DNA of 62,280 nt from Pseudonocardia autotrophica (GCF_000717175.1 NZ_JNYD01000033.1:1-62280); one strand, 5' to 3'. Counted from the first letter of the stretch, positions 16,798 through 26,251 are shown. Notes: generated by a model from the sequence alone, not told the origin. Made by a program: numbers and translations.

Positions 16798-17972
16798 CCC
16801 GGTTCCCCGAGGGCTTCCTGTGGGGTGCGGCCACGGCGGCGCACCAGGTGGAGGGCGGCAACGTCGGCAACCACTACTGGGAGTGGGAGCACGACCCGCA
16901 CGGCCCCTTCGCCGAGCCCAGCGGCGACACCTGCGACCACTACCACCGCTGGGCCGAGGACCTCGACCTGCTCGCCGCGGCCGGGCTCACCGCCTACCGG
17001 TTCAGCCTGGAGTGGAGCCGCATCGAGCCCGAGGAGGGCGAGATCTCGCGGGCCGCGCTCGACCACTATCGGCGGATGGTCGCGGGCTGCCGCGATCGCG
17101 GGCTCGCCCCCGTGGTCACGTTGGCGCACTTCACAATGCCCCGCTGGATGGCCCGCGACGGCGGCTGGACCGGGCCGAAGGCGGGCGACCGGTTCGCCCG
17201 GTTCACCGAGACGGTGCTGCCGGTCGTCGCCGACGCCGGGTACGTCTGCACGGTCAACGAGCCGAACCTGATGGCCTGCATGCCCGTCCTGGCCGCGACG
17301 GCCGCGCGCGGAGAGCGGGTCGGCGGGCTGCCGCGGCCCGACCAGGAGACGGCCGAGGCCCTGCTCGAGCTGCACCGGCGGGCCCGCACCGTGCTCCGCG
17401 ACGGCGGCGCCCCGCCCTCCGGCCTCACCCTCGTCGGGCAGGAGTTCCTGGCCGAGGACGGCGCGGTCGAGGAGATGGCGGCGCACCGCGCGGCCATGGA
17501 GGACCAGTTCCTCGCGGCCGCGGCGGACGACGACTTCGTGGGGCTGCAGGTCTACAGCTGCGCCCGGATCGGCCCGGACGGCCCCGTAGCCCCGCCCGAC
17601 GACCTGCGCACGCTCGCGGACATGGAGTACCGGCCGGGCGCGCTCGGCGCGGCGGTCCGCCGGGCCGCCGAGGTGCTGCCCGGGACACCCCTGCTGATCA
17701 CCGAGAACGGCATCGCCACGGCCGACGACGCGCAACGCGTCGCCTACACCGAGGGCGCGCTGCGCAGTCTGCACGCCGCGATGGCCGACGGCGCGGACGT
17801 CCGTGGCTACCTGCACTGGAGCCTGCTCGACAACTTCGAGTGGTTCGCGGGCTACCGGCCCACGTTCGGGCTGGTCGCGGTGGACCGCAGCACCTTCCGC
17901 CGCACCCCGAAGCCGAGTCTGGCGTGGCTGGGCCGCGTCGCCCGGGCCAACGCCCTCGGAGCCGAGGCATGA
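16794..17972 (+). CDS. Glycoside hydrolase family 1 beta-glucosidase
   Basis: 392 aa from GTG 16794, slightly short for GH1 (usually about 440-480). N-terminal signature FLWGAATAAHQVEGG, the acid/base glutamate in TVNEPNL and the nucleophile glutamate in LITENGIA (about residue 304) are all present, with HWSLLDNFEW near the end. No signal peptide, so it acts on imported glycoside. In this operon it would remove the glucose left after rhamnose removal. ATGA-coupled to the rhamnosidase gene. Confidence 0.92.
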   Translation: MTRFPEGFLWGAATAAHQVEGGNVGNHYWEWEHDPHGPFAEPSGDTCDHYHRWAEDLDLLAAAGLTAYRFSLEWSRIEPEEGEISRAALDHYRRMVAGCRDRGLAPVVTLAHFTMPRWMARDGGWTGPKAGDRFARFTETVLPVVADAGYVCTVNEPNLMACMPVLAATAARGERVGGLPRPDQETAEALLELHRRARTVLRDGGAPPSGLTLVGQEFLAEDGAVEEMAAHRAAMEDQFLAAAADDDFVGLQVYSCARIGPDGPVAPPDDLRTLADMEYRPGALGAAVRRAAEVLPGTPLLITENGIATADDAQRVAYTEGALRSLHAAMADGADVRGYLHWSLLDNFEWFAGYRPTFGLVAVDRSTFRRTPKPSLAWLGRVARANALGAEA

Positions 17973-20677
17973 CCGTCCCGACCCGGCTGCGCCTGGAGCA
18001 CCTCCCGCCGGGCCAGGCCTGTGGCGCCGCGCGGCCACGCGGCTCGTGGCGGCTGCCCGCCGGCACGGCCGCGCAACAGGCCTACGCGGTGCGGATCTCG
18101 GGGCCGGACGGGCCGGTGTGGGAGTCCGGGCGCCGCGCGGGCGGCGGGTCGGCCCTGGTCGACCTCGACGTGCCGGCGGAGCTGACCGGACGCCCCGCCA
18201 CCGCCGATCCCCTGACCTGGCAGATCCGGGTGTGGACCGACCGCAGCGCGAGCGGCTGGTCGGAGCCCGCGCCGTGGACGAGCGTGGCCCTCTTCCCCGG
18301 CCTCGACGCGGCGGTCTGGATCGCGCCGCACGAGCCGGAGCCCGCTGCGCCCGGCTCGCGGCCCGCACACCGGCTCCAGCACTCCTTCACCCTCGCCGCG
18401 GCACCGGCGGCCGCGGTCGCCTGGGCCACCGCGCACGGCATGTACGAGCTGTTCGTCAACGGGCACCGGGTCGGCGACGCCGAGCTCACCCCCGGCTTCA
18501 CGGCCTACCGCACCCGGCTGCAGGTGCACGCCCACGACGTCACGCGCCTGCTGCGGGCGGGCGCCAACGACCTCGAGATCCTGCTGTCCGACGGCTGGTA
18601 CCGGGGCCGGCACGGGTTCGAGCGCCATGCCGACGGCTACGGCACCCGCACCGCCGCACTGCTCGCGCTGGACCTGCGGCTCCCCGGCGGGGACACCCGC
18701 ACGGTCACGACGGGCCCGGACTGGTGGTCGCGCCCGAGCGGGATCATCGCCGACCTGATGGACGGCCAGCACACCGACCTGCGCGCTCCGGCCCCCGGCA
18801 GCCGGCGGGACCCCGCCGATCCGGCCTGGCGACCCGCACCGGTGACCGACCGTCCCGCCGCCCGGCTGGAGCTGCCGGTGGCCCCGCCGGTCCGGGCCGT
18901 GGAGGAGCTCGCGCCCGTCGCGCTGCACCGCGTACCCGGCGGGACCGTCGCGGACTTCGGCATCAACCTCAACGGGTGGGTCCGCCTCGCGGACCTCGGT
19001 CCGCGCGGGACCGTCGTGACCCTCACCCACGGCGAACTGCGCGACGACGCCGGGCGGGTCACCACCGAGAACCTGCGCGCCTTCGACTTCGCCACCGGGG
19101 AGCGGCTGCCCGCGGGCCAGGTCGACACCGTCACCGCGGCGGGCCGGCGCGGGGAGACCGCCGAGCCGCGGCACACCACGCACGGCTTCCGGTACGTGCA
19201 GGTCGACGGCCGTCCCGACCTCGCCGCCGACGACCTCCGCGCCGTCGTCGTCCACAGCGACCTGCCGCGCACGGGCTGGTTCCGCTGCGGCGACCACCGC
19301 CTCGAGGCGCTGCACGAGGCCGCCGTCCGAAGCTTCCTCGGCAACGCCTGCGACATCCCCACCGACTGCCCGCAGCGCGAGCGGTCGGGCTTCACCGGCG
19401 ACTGGCAGGTCTTCGCCGACGCCGCCGCCTTCACCCACGACGTGGCCGGGTTCGGGGACAAGTGGTTGCGGGACCTGGCCGCGGACCAGCGCGCCGACGG
19501 GCGGGTGCCGACGATCGTGCCCGACCCGGCCGACCCGGCGGGCGGCGCGGCCACGCTCGCCATGGACGGCTCCGCCGGCTGGGGCGACGCCGCGGTGATC
19601 GTCCCGTGGACGCTGTGGCGGGCCTACGGGGACCGGGACCTGCTGGCCCGGCAGTACCCGTCGATGGTGCGGTGGGTCGGGTACGCCGCGGGGTGTGCAG
19701 GCTCGCGGCGTCACCCGGACCGCGCGGCCGCCAGGCCCACGCCGGCGCCGCACGAGGAGTTCCTCTGGGACACCGGCTTCCACTTCGGCGAATGGCTCGA
19801 GCCCGGCGAGGTCCCGGACCTCGACCCGGCGCGGGACCACGGGATCGTCGCCACCGCCTACCTCGCGCGCTCGGCCCGGCTGCTGAGCCGGATCGCCGGG
19901 CTCCTCGGCCGCGACGACGACCGGGTCCGCCACGACCGGCTCGCCGACGCCGCCCGGGATGCGTGGCAGCGCGAGTACCTGTCCGCGGACGGTGAGCTCG
20001 CCGTGCCGACGCAGGCGAACCACGTCCGGGCTCTGGCGTTCGATCTGGTGCCTCCGCACGTGCGCTCGGCGGTGGCAGACCGGCTGACCGGCCTGCTCCG
20101 GGCGAACGACCACCACCTGGCCACGGGCTTCCTCTCCACCGGCCTGCTGCTCCCCGTCCTCGCCGACACCGGCCACCTCGACGAGGCCTACCGGGTCCTG
20201 TTCAGCCCCGGCGAGCCGTCCTGGCTGGGCATGATCGACCGCGGCGCCACCACGATCTGGGAGAACTGGGCCGGGCCCGACGACCCCCGCGGCCCCGGCT
20301 CGCTCAACCACTACGCCAAGGGCGCGGTGATCGGCTTCCTCCACCGGTACGTCGCCGGGATCCGGCTGCCCGAGGACCCCGGGCCGGAGGCGGCGGGGTA
20401 TCGCCGGTTCGTGGTCGCCCCGCAGCCCGGCGGCGGCCTGACCTGGGCCGACGCCACCCACGACAGCCCGAACGGGCGCATCCGCAGCGCCTGGCGGCGG
20501 GACGCCGACGGGCTGCTCGTGGACGTCGAGGTGCCGCCCGGGACCCGGGCGGAGATCCGCCTGCCCGACGGCCGGGTGGTCGACGCCGGGCCGGGCCGGC
20601 ACGTGCACCGGTGCGGGAGCTACGCCGCCTCGGTGGAGCGGACCGTGAGCACGTGCAGGGTGCGCTCGCCCCGGTAG
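17969..20677 (+). CDS. Alpha-L-rhamnosidase (GH78)
   Basis: 902 aa from ATG 17969. It has the N-terminal Bac_rhamnosid_N jelly-roll (YELFVNGHRVGDAELTPGFT), a central concanavalin-like module and the (alpha/alpha)6 catalytic domain with DIPTDCPQRERSGFTGDWQV (about 463-482), which carries catalytic acidic residues, and TTIWENWAGPD. No signal peptide, so cytoplasmic like the GH1. It would remove terminal rhamnose from rutinosides. The 3' end overlaps the convergent TauD-like gene by 58 bp. Confidence 0.95.
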   Translation: MTVPTRLRLEHLPPGQACGAARPRGSWRLPAGTAAQQAYAVRISGPDGPVWESGRRAGGGSALVDLDVPAELTGRPATADPLTWQIRVWTDRSASGWSEPAPWTSVALFPGLDAAVWIAPHEPEPAAPGSRPAHRLQHSFTLAAAPAAAVAWATAHGMYELFVNGHRVGDAELTPGFTAYRTRLQVHAHDVTRLLRAGANDLEILLSDGWYRGRHGFERHADGYGTRTAALLALDLRLPGGDTRTVTTGPDWWSRPSGIIADLMDGQHTDLRAPAPGSRRDPADPAWRPAPVTDRPAARLELPVAPPVRAVEELAPVALHRVPGGTVADFGINLNGWVRLADLGPRGTVVTLTHGELRDDAGRVTTENLRAFDFATGERLPAGQVDTVTAAGRRGETAEPRHTTHGFRYVQVDGRPDLAADDLRAVVVHSDLPRTGWFRCGDHRLEALHEAAVRSFLGNACDIPTDCPQRERSGFTGDWQVFADAAAFTHDVAGFGDKWLRDLAADQRADGRVPTIVPDPADPAGGAATLAMDGSAGWGDAAVIVPWTLWRAYGDRDLLARQYPSMVRWVGYAAGCAGSRRHPDRAAARPTPAPHEEFLWDTGFHFGEWLEPGEVPDLDPARDHGIVATAYLARSARLLSRIAGLLGRDDDRVRHDRLADAARDAWQREYLSADGELAVPTQANHVRALAFDLVPPHVRSAVADRLTGLLRANDHHLATGFLSTGLLLPVLADTGHLDEAYRVLFSPGEPSWLGMIDRGATTIWENWAGPDDPRGPGSLNHYAKGAVIGFLHRYVAGIRLPEDPGPEAAGYRRFVVAPQPGGGLTWADATHDSPNGRIRSAWRRDADGLLVDVEVPPGTRAEIRLPDGRVVDAGPGRHVHRCGSYAASVERTVSTCRVRSPR

Positions 20678-21440
20678 CCGTCCCGCCCGTGCAGGAACCG
20701 GTAGTTGTCCAGCACGAACAGGTCGCCCGCGTCGAGCCGGAAGCGCGGGGCCACCTCCATCGCGGTGGCCAGCGCGTCCGCGTACCGCTCGATCAGCTCG
20801 AGGTGCCGGTCCCACTCCGGCTCGCGCGGGACCGGGGCCGCGTAGTCGCTCGCCCGCACCACCCGGCGGCCGGCGCGGGTGTACTCGACCAGCCGCCGCA
20901 CCAACGGGGTTCCCGGCACCCCTCGAGCCGGGTTCACCCAGGTGCCGAAGTAGTCGACGTCCGTGCCGACGAGGAAGTCGTGCACCTCGCGCAGTTCGGG
21001 CTCACCGGCGGTCCGCAGCGCCTCGACCAGCGCGTACCCGTCGATCAGCACGGAGTCGCCCCCGTCGTCGGCCGCCCTGCCGCACAGCATGAGCAGCCAG
21101 TCCTCGTCCGGGTCCCGCAGCCGGACGGACCGGCCGTGCACGTCGACCACGACGTTCGCCCCGTCCGAGTGCAGCCCGAGCGGAGGCGCGTCGGGCCCGC
21201 CCTGCGGCCGGATGCCGAAGAGCTCGCGGAGGCGGCCGCCGAGCGCGGTCGCGGCCGCGTCGACCAGCCGCTCGGGGTCCGTGGCGTGGCGTAGCCGGCG
21301 ACGATCGCCGCGCCCGCGGCCGCGAGGCCCGCGCGCAGGTCGGTCACCACCGGCGGGACGCGGCCGACGCCGCCGAGCGTCTCCTTCCACTCCGGCCGGA
21401 CCTCGCCGTGCCGCCGCCCGCCCGCATTCGTGACCGCCAC
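20620..21440 (-). pseudogene. TauD/TfdA-family dioxygenase, frame-disrupted
   Basis: The C-terminal 220 residues carry the HxD pair (LHSDGANVVVDVHG) and the distal His/Arg region (YRFLHGRDGYRGERTLHVLT) of Fe(II)/2-oxoglutarate oxygenases. The N-terminus (VRPEWKETLGGVGRVPPVVT, then DLRAGLAAAGAAIVAGYAT) is in another frame. The frames meet near 21290, where one extra base would restore GYA-T-A-TDPERLVDAA. Start taken as GTG 21440. The gene follows the ABC permease genes by 36 bp on the same strand. It is either a genuine pseudogene or a single-base sequence error. Confidence 0.75.
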
Positions 21441-21476
21441 CCGGAGCCCCTTTCGCAAGTTACTGGCAGGAGCACC

Positions 21477-22262
21477 CTATCGGCCGGAACACCGCGACTC
21501 CAGCCTCCGGCCGAGCAGCGTGACGGCCAGTGACACCGCCACGACCGCCACGGCGGGCACCAGCACGAGCTGCGGGGCAACGAACAGGTACTGCCGCCCC
21601 TCGGCGAGCATCGCGCCCCATTCCGGGGTGGGCGGCTGGGCCCCGAGCCCGAGGAACGAGAGCCCGGCGAGCGAGAGCAGCACGTTCGCGAACCGCAGGC
21701 AGGCGTGCGCCGTCAGCGGACGCAGCGCGTTGGGGAGGATGTGCCGCACCGCGATCCGGCCGGGCCCGGCGCCCAGCGCGACCGCCCCCTCCACGTACTC
21801 GCGGGCCCGTTCCCGGACCGTGAGCTGGTAGGCGAGCCGGGCGAACGGCGTCCAGCCGGTGAGCAGCACGGCGATCAGCAGGGTGCTCGGCCCGGGTTCG
21901 CGGACCGCCGCCACGACCAGGCCGACGATCACGGTCGGGATCGCCACCAGGACGTCGAGCGTGCGTTGCAGGAGCTGCCCCACGACCCCGCCCGCGTAGC
22001 CCGCGACGATCCCGAGCAGCGTGCCGACCGCGGCACAGGCCAGCACCGCGACCAGGGTGAACCACACGGACAGGCGGGTGCCGACGAGCAGCCGGGCCGC
22101 GACGTCCCGGCCGAGGTTGTCCGTGCCGAGCGGGTGGGCGAGGGAGGGCTCGGCGAACCGGTCGGACAGGTCGGTGGTGAGCGCGTCGACCGGCAGCAGC
22201 GCGGCCACCACCAGCAGCCCGGCGAGCACCGCGAACGCGACGAGCACGGGATCGCGCCTCAC
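21477..22262 (-). CDS. ABC transporter permease (DppC/OppC type)
   Basis: 261 aa from GTG 22262, which overlaps the stop of the upstream permease. SLAHPLGTDNLGRDVAARLL is the hallmark N-terminal segment of DppC-like permeases, and the EAA loop reads EYVEGAVALGAGPGRIAVRH, followed by ILPN. About six membrane helices. It forms the inner-membrane channel with the DppB-type partner. No ATPase gene lies nearby, so the energising subunit must be encoded elsewhere. Confidence 0.92.
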   Translation of the reverse strand: MRRDPVLVAFAVLAGLLVVAALLPVDALTTDLSDRFAEPSLAHPLGTDNLGRDVAARLLVGTRLSVWFTLVAVLACAAVGTLLGIVAGYAGGVVGQLLQRTLDVLVAIPTVIVGLVVAAVREPGPSTLLIAVLLTGWTPFARLAYQLTVRERAREYVEGAVALGAGPGRIAVRHILPNALRPLTAHACLRFANVLLSLAGLSFLGLGAQPPTPEWGAMLAEGRQYLFVAPQLVLVPAVAVVAVSLAVTLLGRRLESRCSGR

Positions 22263-23203
22263 ACCTCCACCTCCGCCCGGGCCACGGGATCCAGGGCGAG
22301 CTGCAGCAGCTCGGCGGCGACCCCCGCCAGCACCGCCACCGCGACCACGGCCAGCAGCCCGGCCTGCAGCATCGGCAGGTCCTGGGCGGTCACGGCGTCG
22401 TAGAGCAGCCGGCCCAGCCCGGGGATCCCGAACGCCACCTCGACCACCACCGCGCCGCCGAGCAGGCCGGCGAAGAACATCCCGGAGAGCGCCGTGACGC
22501 CGGTCAGCGCCAGCCGCGCCCCGTGCCGCCAGAGCAGCTGCGATCCGCCTACCCCCTTGGCGAGGGCGACGGCGACGTGCGGGCGGGAGAGGGCGTCGAC
22601 CGTCTCCGCACGGGCGAGCTGGGCAGCCAGCGCGACCGGGAACGCGGCCAGGGTCAGCACCGGCAGCACGGCCTGCGCGGGCGTGCCCCAGCCGGTCGCC
22701 GGGAACAGCGGCACCGCGACCGCGAGCAACAGCACCAGCAGCGGCGCGAGCACGAACTCCGGCACGGCCACGCCCAGCACCGAACACCCGGTGACCACCC
22801 GGTCCAGCACGCCGCCCGGGCGTCGGGCCGCCCGAACGCCGAGCGGGATCCCGACCACCGCGGCGACCAGCAGCGCGAGCGCCGCCAGCACCACCGACAC
22901 CCCGAGCGCCGCCGCGAGCTGCGGCGCGATCGCCGTGCGGGTGGCGTACGAGACGCCGAGGTCCCCGGTGAGCGCGTGGCCGAGCCAGCGCAGGTACTGC
23001 TCCGCCCACGAGCGGTCCAGGCCCAGCTCGGCCGCCACCCGCGCGGCCACCGCCGGGTCCGGCTCGGCCTCCGCGACACGGCCGCGCAGCACCGCCCGGA
23101 CGGTGTCGACGCCGGCCAGCCGCGGCAGCAGGAAGATCAGCAGCGAGGCGCCGAGCAGGACCGCCGGCAGGGTCGACAGCCGGCGCGCGAGGGTGCCGCC
23201 CAC
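22259..23203 (-). CDS. ABC transporter permease (DppB/OppB type)
   Basis: 314 aa from GTG 23203, which begins immediately after the stop of the lipoprotein gene. N-terminal RRLSTLPAVLLGASLLIFLL and WLGHALTGDLGVSY are DppB signatures; the EAA loop is HVAVALAKGVGGSQLLWRHG. Six predicted membrane helices. Works with the adjacent DppC-type permease in the peptide/opine/nickel importer family. Confidence 0.92.
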   Translation of the reverse strand: MGGTLARRLSTLPAVLLGASLLIFLLPRLAGVDTVRAVLRGRVAEAEPDPAVAARVAAELGLDRSWAEQYLRWLGHALTGDLGVSYATRTAIAPQLAAALGVSVVLAALALLVAAVVGIPLGVRAARRPGGVLDRVVTGCSVLGVAVPEFVLAPLLVLLLAVAVPLFPATGWGTPAQAVLPVLTLAAFPVALAAQLARAETVDALSRPHVAVALAKGVGGSQLLWRHGARLALTGVTALSGMFFAGLLGGAVVVEVAFGIPGLGRLLYDAVTAQDLPMLQAGLLAVVAVAVLAGVAAELLQLALDPVARAEVEV

Positions 23204-24769
23204 TCAGCCGGTGCGGGTCAGCTCGGGCGTGACCAGCGACTTCGCCAGCGGGTCGACGGTGTACCCGGAGACGCCCCTGGTCACCGCGTTCTCCTGCGAG
23301 TGCACCAGCGGCAGGCCCACGGCGTCCGCGGTCAGCTTCGCCGCCGCGGCTCTGAACACCTCCTGGCGTTGCGCAGGGTCCGTGGTCGTGGCCAGCGGAG
23401 CGAGGAGCGCGTCGTACTCCGCCGAGCAGTACCGGTTGATGTTGTACGAGCCGGCGCAGGAGTAGTCCGTGACCAGCGTGGACCCGGTGTCCGGCACGTC
23501 GGTGAGGTAGTTGCGGGACAGCAGGAACATGTCGTAGCGGCCGGCCAGCAGCTCCGGCTCCTGCGGCCCGTACTCGGCGATCCGGATCTGCGCGTCGACG
23601 CCGACCTCGCGGAGCATGCCCTGCACCGCGGTGGCGAGCGTGGGCAGCTCGGAGCGGTTCGGGTAGGTCTGCAGCCGCACGGTCAGCGGCCGGTCCGGGC
23701 CGTAGCCGGCCTGGGCGAGCAGATCCTTCGCGGCCTGCAGGTCCGGCGCGGGCGGCGGGCCCTGGCTGCCCCAGGCGACCGCCGGACCGTAGAGCTCCGA
23801 CGCCGGCACGGCCGACCCGGCCAGCGCCTGCTCGGCCAGTGCGGTGCGGTCGATCGCCCTGGCGACGGCCTGCCGCACCCGGATGTCGGAGAAGGGCGCG
23901 GCGGACTGGTTGAGCATCAGCGAGACGGTCCGCGGGGCGGCGACGGTCTGGTCGTCGTAGCCGCTGTCGGGGGTGAACTCGAGCAGCGCGGACTCGGGCA
24001 GCCCCTGGGCGACGTCGACGTCCCCGGCCCGCAGCGCCAGCGCCCGGGCCGCCGGGTCGGTCACGTACCGCACGCTCACCTTCGCCAGCTGCGGCCGCCC
24101 GCCCCAGTAGGCGTCGTTGCGCTCGAGGGTGGCCGACTGGGTGCCGTTCGCGGCGACCAGCTTCATCGGCCCGGTCCCCGTCCCGACGGCGGCGGGCGGG
24201 CCGCCGGTGTACGCGGACGGGGCGAGGATCGCGGTGTTCACGCTGCTCAGCCGCAACGGCAGGATCGGGTCCGGCTCCGCCGTCGTGATCGCGACGGCGG
24301 CCGGGCCGTCCTCGGCGACCTGCAGCCCGATGCCTTTGATCGCCCGCGGCGGGGCGGCGACGCCGGCGACCCAGGACAGCGCGGTGACCACGGCCGCGGG
24401 GGTGAGCGGGGTGCCGTCGTGGAAGGTGACGCCGGGCCGGAGCTCGAACCGCCACGTGCGCGGGTCGGTGGTCTGCGCCCAGGAGGTCGCGAGGCCGGGC
24501 TGCGGCGTGCCGTCCGGCCCGGCCTTCACCAGCGCCTCGGCCGACCCCAGCTGCGCGAGGACGAACGCGTCGTCGGTGTCCATCGCGTAGCCCGAGCGCG
24601 GCGCGAACTGGGCGGCCAGGCGGAGCTCGCCGTCCGGCACCGGGGTGCCGGTCGGCGTCGCGCCGGACCCGCAGGCGGTGACGAGACCGACCAGGGCGAC
24701 GACCGCGAGGGCGACGCCGGGCCGGACACGGGCGCGCCGGCCCGGACGGGGCAAGGTGGGGCGGGGCAT
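23204..24769 (-). CDS. ABC transporter substrate-binding lipoprotein (SBP family 5)
   Basis: 521 aa from ATG 24769. A lipoprotein signal peptide (basic start, VALAVVALVGLVTACGSGA; the Cys of the lipobox is about residue 33) is followed by an SBP_bac_5 domain with RTWRFELRPGVTFHDGTPLT. The family binds peptides, nickel complexes, opines or oligosaccharides outside the membrane. The first gene of the SBP-permease-permease-TauD operon. The ligand is not deducible. Confidence 0.92.
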   Translation of the reverse strand: MPRPTLPRPGRRARVRPGVALAVVALVGLVTACGSGATPTGTPVPDGELRLAAQFAPRSGYAMDTDDAFVLAQLGSAEALVKAGPDGTPQPGLATSWAQTTDPRTWRFELRPGVTFHDGTPLTPAAVVTALSWVAGVAAPPRAIKGIGLQVAEDGPAAVAITTAEPDPILPLRLSSVNTAILAPSAYTGGPPAAVGTGTGPMKLVAANGTQSATLERNDAYWGGRPQLAKVSVRYVTDPAARALALRAGDVDVAQGLPESALLEFTPDSGYDDQTVAAPRTVSLMLNQSAAPFSDIRVRQAVARAIDRTALAEQALAGSAVPASELYGPAVAWGSQGPPPAPDLQAAKDLLAQAGYGPDRPLTVRLQTYPNRSELPTLATAVQGMLREVGVDAQIRIAEYGPQEPELLAGRYDMFLLSRNYLTDVPDTGSTLVTDYSCAGSYNINRYCSAEYDALLAPLATTTDPAQRQEVFRAAAAKLTADAVGLPLVHSQENAVTRGVSGYTVDPLAKSLVTPELTRTG

Positions 24770-24982
24770 CGAGGCCTCCCTGGTCGCGACCCTGGTCTCG
24801 GCACCGTGGGCCGGCTTCGTGGCCGGCACGGCGCCGGGCCGGCAGGCGCCGCCGGGCCGCCGAGATCGTCCGTGCATCGGAACAAGCTGTCAATCATGTG
24901 CATCGACCTGCATGAATGCCGCACCGATGATCGCTCGGGTCCCCTATCGCGTCTCCACTGCAAATGCTAGTAATGGGCGGTT
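24770..24982. other. Divergent intergenic region, ABC operon / MFS gene
   Basis: 213 bp without a supported gene. The 24890-24970 stretch is unusually AT-rich for the window (TCAATCATGTGCATCGACC, CTGCATGAATGC, TGCAAATGCTAGTAATG), as expected for promoters of both divergent units. Imperfect TGCAT repeats are present, but no clear operator could be assigned. Confidence 0.5.
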
Positions 24983-26251
24983 ATGCCCGGAACCCGGCCC
25001 GAGGGCCCATCCCCCGCACGGGCCGGCCTGCGCCGGTTCGCCGCCCTGGCGAACTTCGGGCGGCTGCCGCCGGTCATGCGGCTGCTCGTGGCCACGCAGC
25101 TGGCGTTCAACGTCGGCTTCTACATGGTGCTGCCGTACCTGGCGACCCACCTCGCCGAGGACCTCGCGCTCGCGGGCGGCGTCGTCGGGCTGGTGCTCGG
25201 GCTGCGGACGTTCAGCCAGCAGGGCCTGTTCGTGGTGGGCGGGGCACTCGCCGATCGGTGGGGCGCGAAACCGGTCGTCCTGGCGGGCTGCGTGCTGCGC
25301 GTCGCGGGGTTCGTGCTCCTCGGTCTCGCGACGGCGCTGCCGGGCGTGCTGGCCGGGGCGCTGCTCACCGGGTTCGCGGCCGCCCTGTTCTCGCCGGCCG
25401 TCGAGTCGTCGCTGGCCCGCGAGGCCGGGGCGCAGGAGGAGGTCGGCGGGGTCGCGCGGGCGGACGTCTTCGCGATGTTCGCCGTCAGCGGCCAGATCGG
25501 CTCGGTGCTCGGGCCGCTGCTCGGCACCGCGCTCCTGCTCGTCGACTTCCGGCTGGCCTGCCTGGTCGCAGCCGGCGCGTTCGTGCTGATCCTGGCCGCG
25601 CACGCCGCGTGGCTGCCGCGCCGGCCCGCCCCGCACGCGGGCGAGCCGATCCTCGCCGGGTGGGCGGAGGTGCTGGCCAACCGGCGCTTCCTCGCGTTCG
25701 CGGCGGGCTACTCCGGCTACCTGCTCTGCTACAACCAGCTCTACCTGGCCCTGCCCGCCGAGCTCACCCGCGCGACCGGCGGCCGGGCGGCGCTGGGCTG
25801 GCTGTTCGTGCTGGCGTCGGTGATGGTGATCGTCGGGCAGCTGCCGGTCACGCGCTGGGCGCGGCGGCGCGGCGGGCTGCGGCCGCTGGTGCTCGGATTC
25901 GTGCTGATGGCGGCGGCCTTCGCGGTCGTGGCGGTGGCGATCGCCGCACTGCCCCCGGCGCTCTGGCCCGCGGTCGCGTTCGTCGTGCTGCTCACCGCGG
26001 GGCAGATGCTCGCCGTGCCGGTCGCGCAGGACCTCGTGCCCCGGCTGGCCGGGGAGCGCCGGCTCGGCGCCTACTTCGGCGTGCTGTCCTCGGCGGGCGG
26101 GCTCGCGGTGCTGGTCGGCAGCACCGCGGCCGGCGCCCTGCTCGACCCGGCCGTCGCCCCGCCCGTCGTCGCGTGGGTGGTGCTGGCCGCGGTGCCGCTG
26201 CTCAGCGCGCTGGTGATCGGCCGGCTCGCGCGGCGCGGCGCCCTCGACTGA
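24983..26251 (+). CDS. MFS transporter
   Basis: 422 aa from ATG 24983. About 12 hydrophobic segments, with the loop 2-3 motif GGALADRWGAKPVVLAGCVL and an arginine-rich mid-loop. DHA1-like drug/metabolite exporters look like this. It is divergent from the ABC importer operon and shares its intergenic region, so export and import of related compounds is possible but unproven. Its stop directly abuts the stop of the SDR gene on the other strand. Confidence 0.88.
   Translation: MPGTRPEGPSPARAGLRRFAALANFGRLPPVMRLLVATQLAFNVGFYMVLPYLATHLAEDLALAGGVVGLVLGLRTFSQQGLFVVGGALADRWGAKPVVLAGCVLRVAGFVLLGLATALPGVLAGALLTGFAAALFSPAVESSLAREAGAQEEVGGVARADVFAMFAVSGQIGSVLGPLLGTALLLVDFRLACLVAAGAFVLILAAHAAWLPRRPAPHAGEPILAGWAEVLANRRFLAFAAGYSGYLLCYNQLYLALPAELTRATGGRAALGWLFVLASVMVIVGQLPVTRWARRRGGLRPLVLGFVLMAAAFAVVAVAIAALPPALWPAVAFVVLLTAGQMLAVPVAQDLVPRLAGERRLGAYFGVLSSAGGLAVLVGSTAAGALLDPAVAPPVVAWVVLAAVPLLSALVIGRLARRGALD

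Noticed and set aside
13941..17972. A 1343-codon open frame across the hydroxylase, MFS and GH1 genes
   Set aside because: Only its last part (from 16794) is the GH1 gene. The rest is Arg/Ala/Pro-rich shadow of genes in another frame.
21477..24893. A 1138-codon minus-strand frame
   Set aside because: Only its C-terminal 261 codons are the DppC-type permease; the rest is shadow of the lipoprotein and DppB genes.
24890..24975. Riboswitch or small RNA upstream of the MFS gene
   Set aside because: The stretch is AT-rich and has TGCAT repeats, but I could not draw a convincing conserved fold.
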